Positions 5,401-5,763 of a stretch of 5,763 nt of DNA are shown piece after piece. The position numbers and the translations under genes are program-made. Origin of the DNA: Eubacteriales bacterium (GTDB lineage Bacteria > Bacillota_A > Clostridia > Christensenellales > Aristaeellaceae); the NCBI GenBank assembly GCA_028692205.1, contig JAQUXV010000188.1, positions 1 through 5,763 of the forward strand. The letters run 5' to 3'. The notes under the pieces are model-generated. The model made no database searches. It was not told where the DNA came from and saw only the letters and a list, made by a program, of their open reading frames with translations. Position 1 is the stretch's first letter, and every line of letters starts with the position of its first letter.

Positions 5401-5763
5401 TTACTCCGAAACCTCGGGGTATGCATCCAGATCAATCCTTTTAGTGCATACCCGCTGCAAAAAAGCCCGGTCGTGCTCCACCAGCAGCATCGTCGGCGCC
5501 GCCTGAAGCAGCAGTTCTTCCAGCTGCATCCGGCTGAAAACATCCAGATAATTCATAGGTTCGTCCCACACGTACAGGTGTGCGCGCTCGCACAGGCTTC
5601 TTGCCAGCAGCAGCTTCTTTTTCTGCCCCTCGCTGTAATCCTCGATGGCCTTGTCGAACTGCTGCCGTCCGAAATCCATGTTTCGTAAAATTGCCTTAAA
5701 CAGCGTTTCATCCACATCGTGCTCGGCAATGAACGCACGCAGGCTTCCGCGTAAATCCCCTGC
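5401..5763 (-). CDS. ABC-F family ATPase, Lsa-like, C-terminal part (5' end outside window)
   Basis: The frame is open from the window edge at 5763 to the TAA at 5403-5401, giving the last 120 residues of a protein expected to be about 490-550 aa. Numbering from the first visible residue, the piece holds the end of the second nucleotide-binding domain: the ABC signature YSEGQKKK (43-50), Walker B LYVWDE (63-68), D-loop NYLD (71-74) and switch histidine H97 in LLVEHDRAF. The absence of membrane segments and the combination SEGQKKK, WDEPMNYLD and VEHDRAF match ABC-F proteins of the Lsa/Vga/CplR type. These bind the ribosome and protect it from lincosamides, pleuromutilins and streptogramin A. 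That this copy gives resistance is not shown; other ABC-F proteins are translation factors. The Tyr in NYLD, where most ABC-F proteins have His, is normal for the second domain of Lsa-like members. A GTG codon at 5715 is internal, since family-like sequence (GDLRGSLRAFIAEHDVDE) continues upstream. The gene is cut by the window, not truncated. Confidence 0.88.
   Translation of the reverse strand, partial: AGDLRGSLRAFIAEHDVDETLFKAILRNMDFGRQQFDKAIEDYSEGQKKKLLLARSLCERAHLYVWDEPMNYLDVFSRMQLEELLLQAAPTMLLVEHDRAFLQRVCTKRIDLDAYPEVSE

Noticed and set aside
5221..5688. Plus-strand open frame starting at the GH94 operator
   Set aside because: Its ATG belongs to the operator palindrome, it has no RBS, and most of it is antisense to the ABC-F gene.

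Overview
The window reads as chromosomal DNA from a fairly GC-rich member of the Bacillota, probably a gut-type Clostridia (Oscillospiraceae/Christensenellales-like). This is inferred from an RNase Y gene, a YqhD/Bdh-type iron/zinc alcohol dehydrogenase, a GH94 disaccharide phosphorylase behind a CcpA/LacI-style operator, and an Lsa-type ABC-F ATPase, all with strong purine-rich Shine-Dalgarno sites. No marker fixes the genus.

Layout: (1) 1-1133, plus strand: the 3' three quarters of rny (RNase Y), closed by a near-perfect intrinsic terminator (1155-1192). (2) 1233-2411, minus strand, convergent with rny: an iron-containing alcohol dehydrogenase with its own promoter around 2467-2497 and a small inverted repeat over the -35. 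(3) 2412-2815: a 404-bp gap holding that promoter, about 200 bp of AT-richer unexplained DNA, and the terminator of the next gene (2711-2754). (4) 2816-5206, minus strand: a complete GH94 phosphorylase of 796 aa, led by a strong RBS, a palindromic cre-like operator and an extended -10 promoter. (5) 5207-5400: the control region just named. (6) 5401-5763, minus strand: the last 120 codons of an ABC-F protein, cut by the window edge.

The dehydrogenase, the phosphorylase and the ABC-F gene lie head to tail on the minus strand. The first two each have their own promoter signals and the phosphorylase has a clear terminator, so they look like separate transcription units. The phosphorylase would split an imported beta-linked disaccharide with phosphate to give a sugar 1-phosphate, and the dehydrogenase would reduce aldehydes with NAD(P)H. 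Both fit fermentative sugar catabolism, but nothing shows that they are linked.

I found no mobile element, CRISPR array, RNA gene or clearly new multi-gene system. The points most worth a second look are the Gln in place of the expected phosphate-binding His in the GH94 enzyme, and the operator between its promoter and RBS. Family residue numbers and reference sequences were recalled from memory and not checked against a database.
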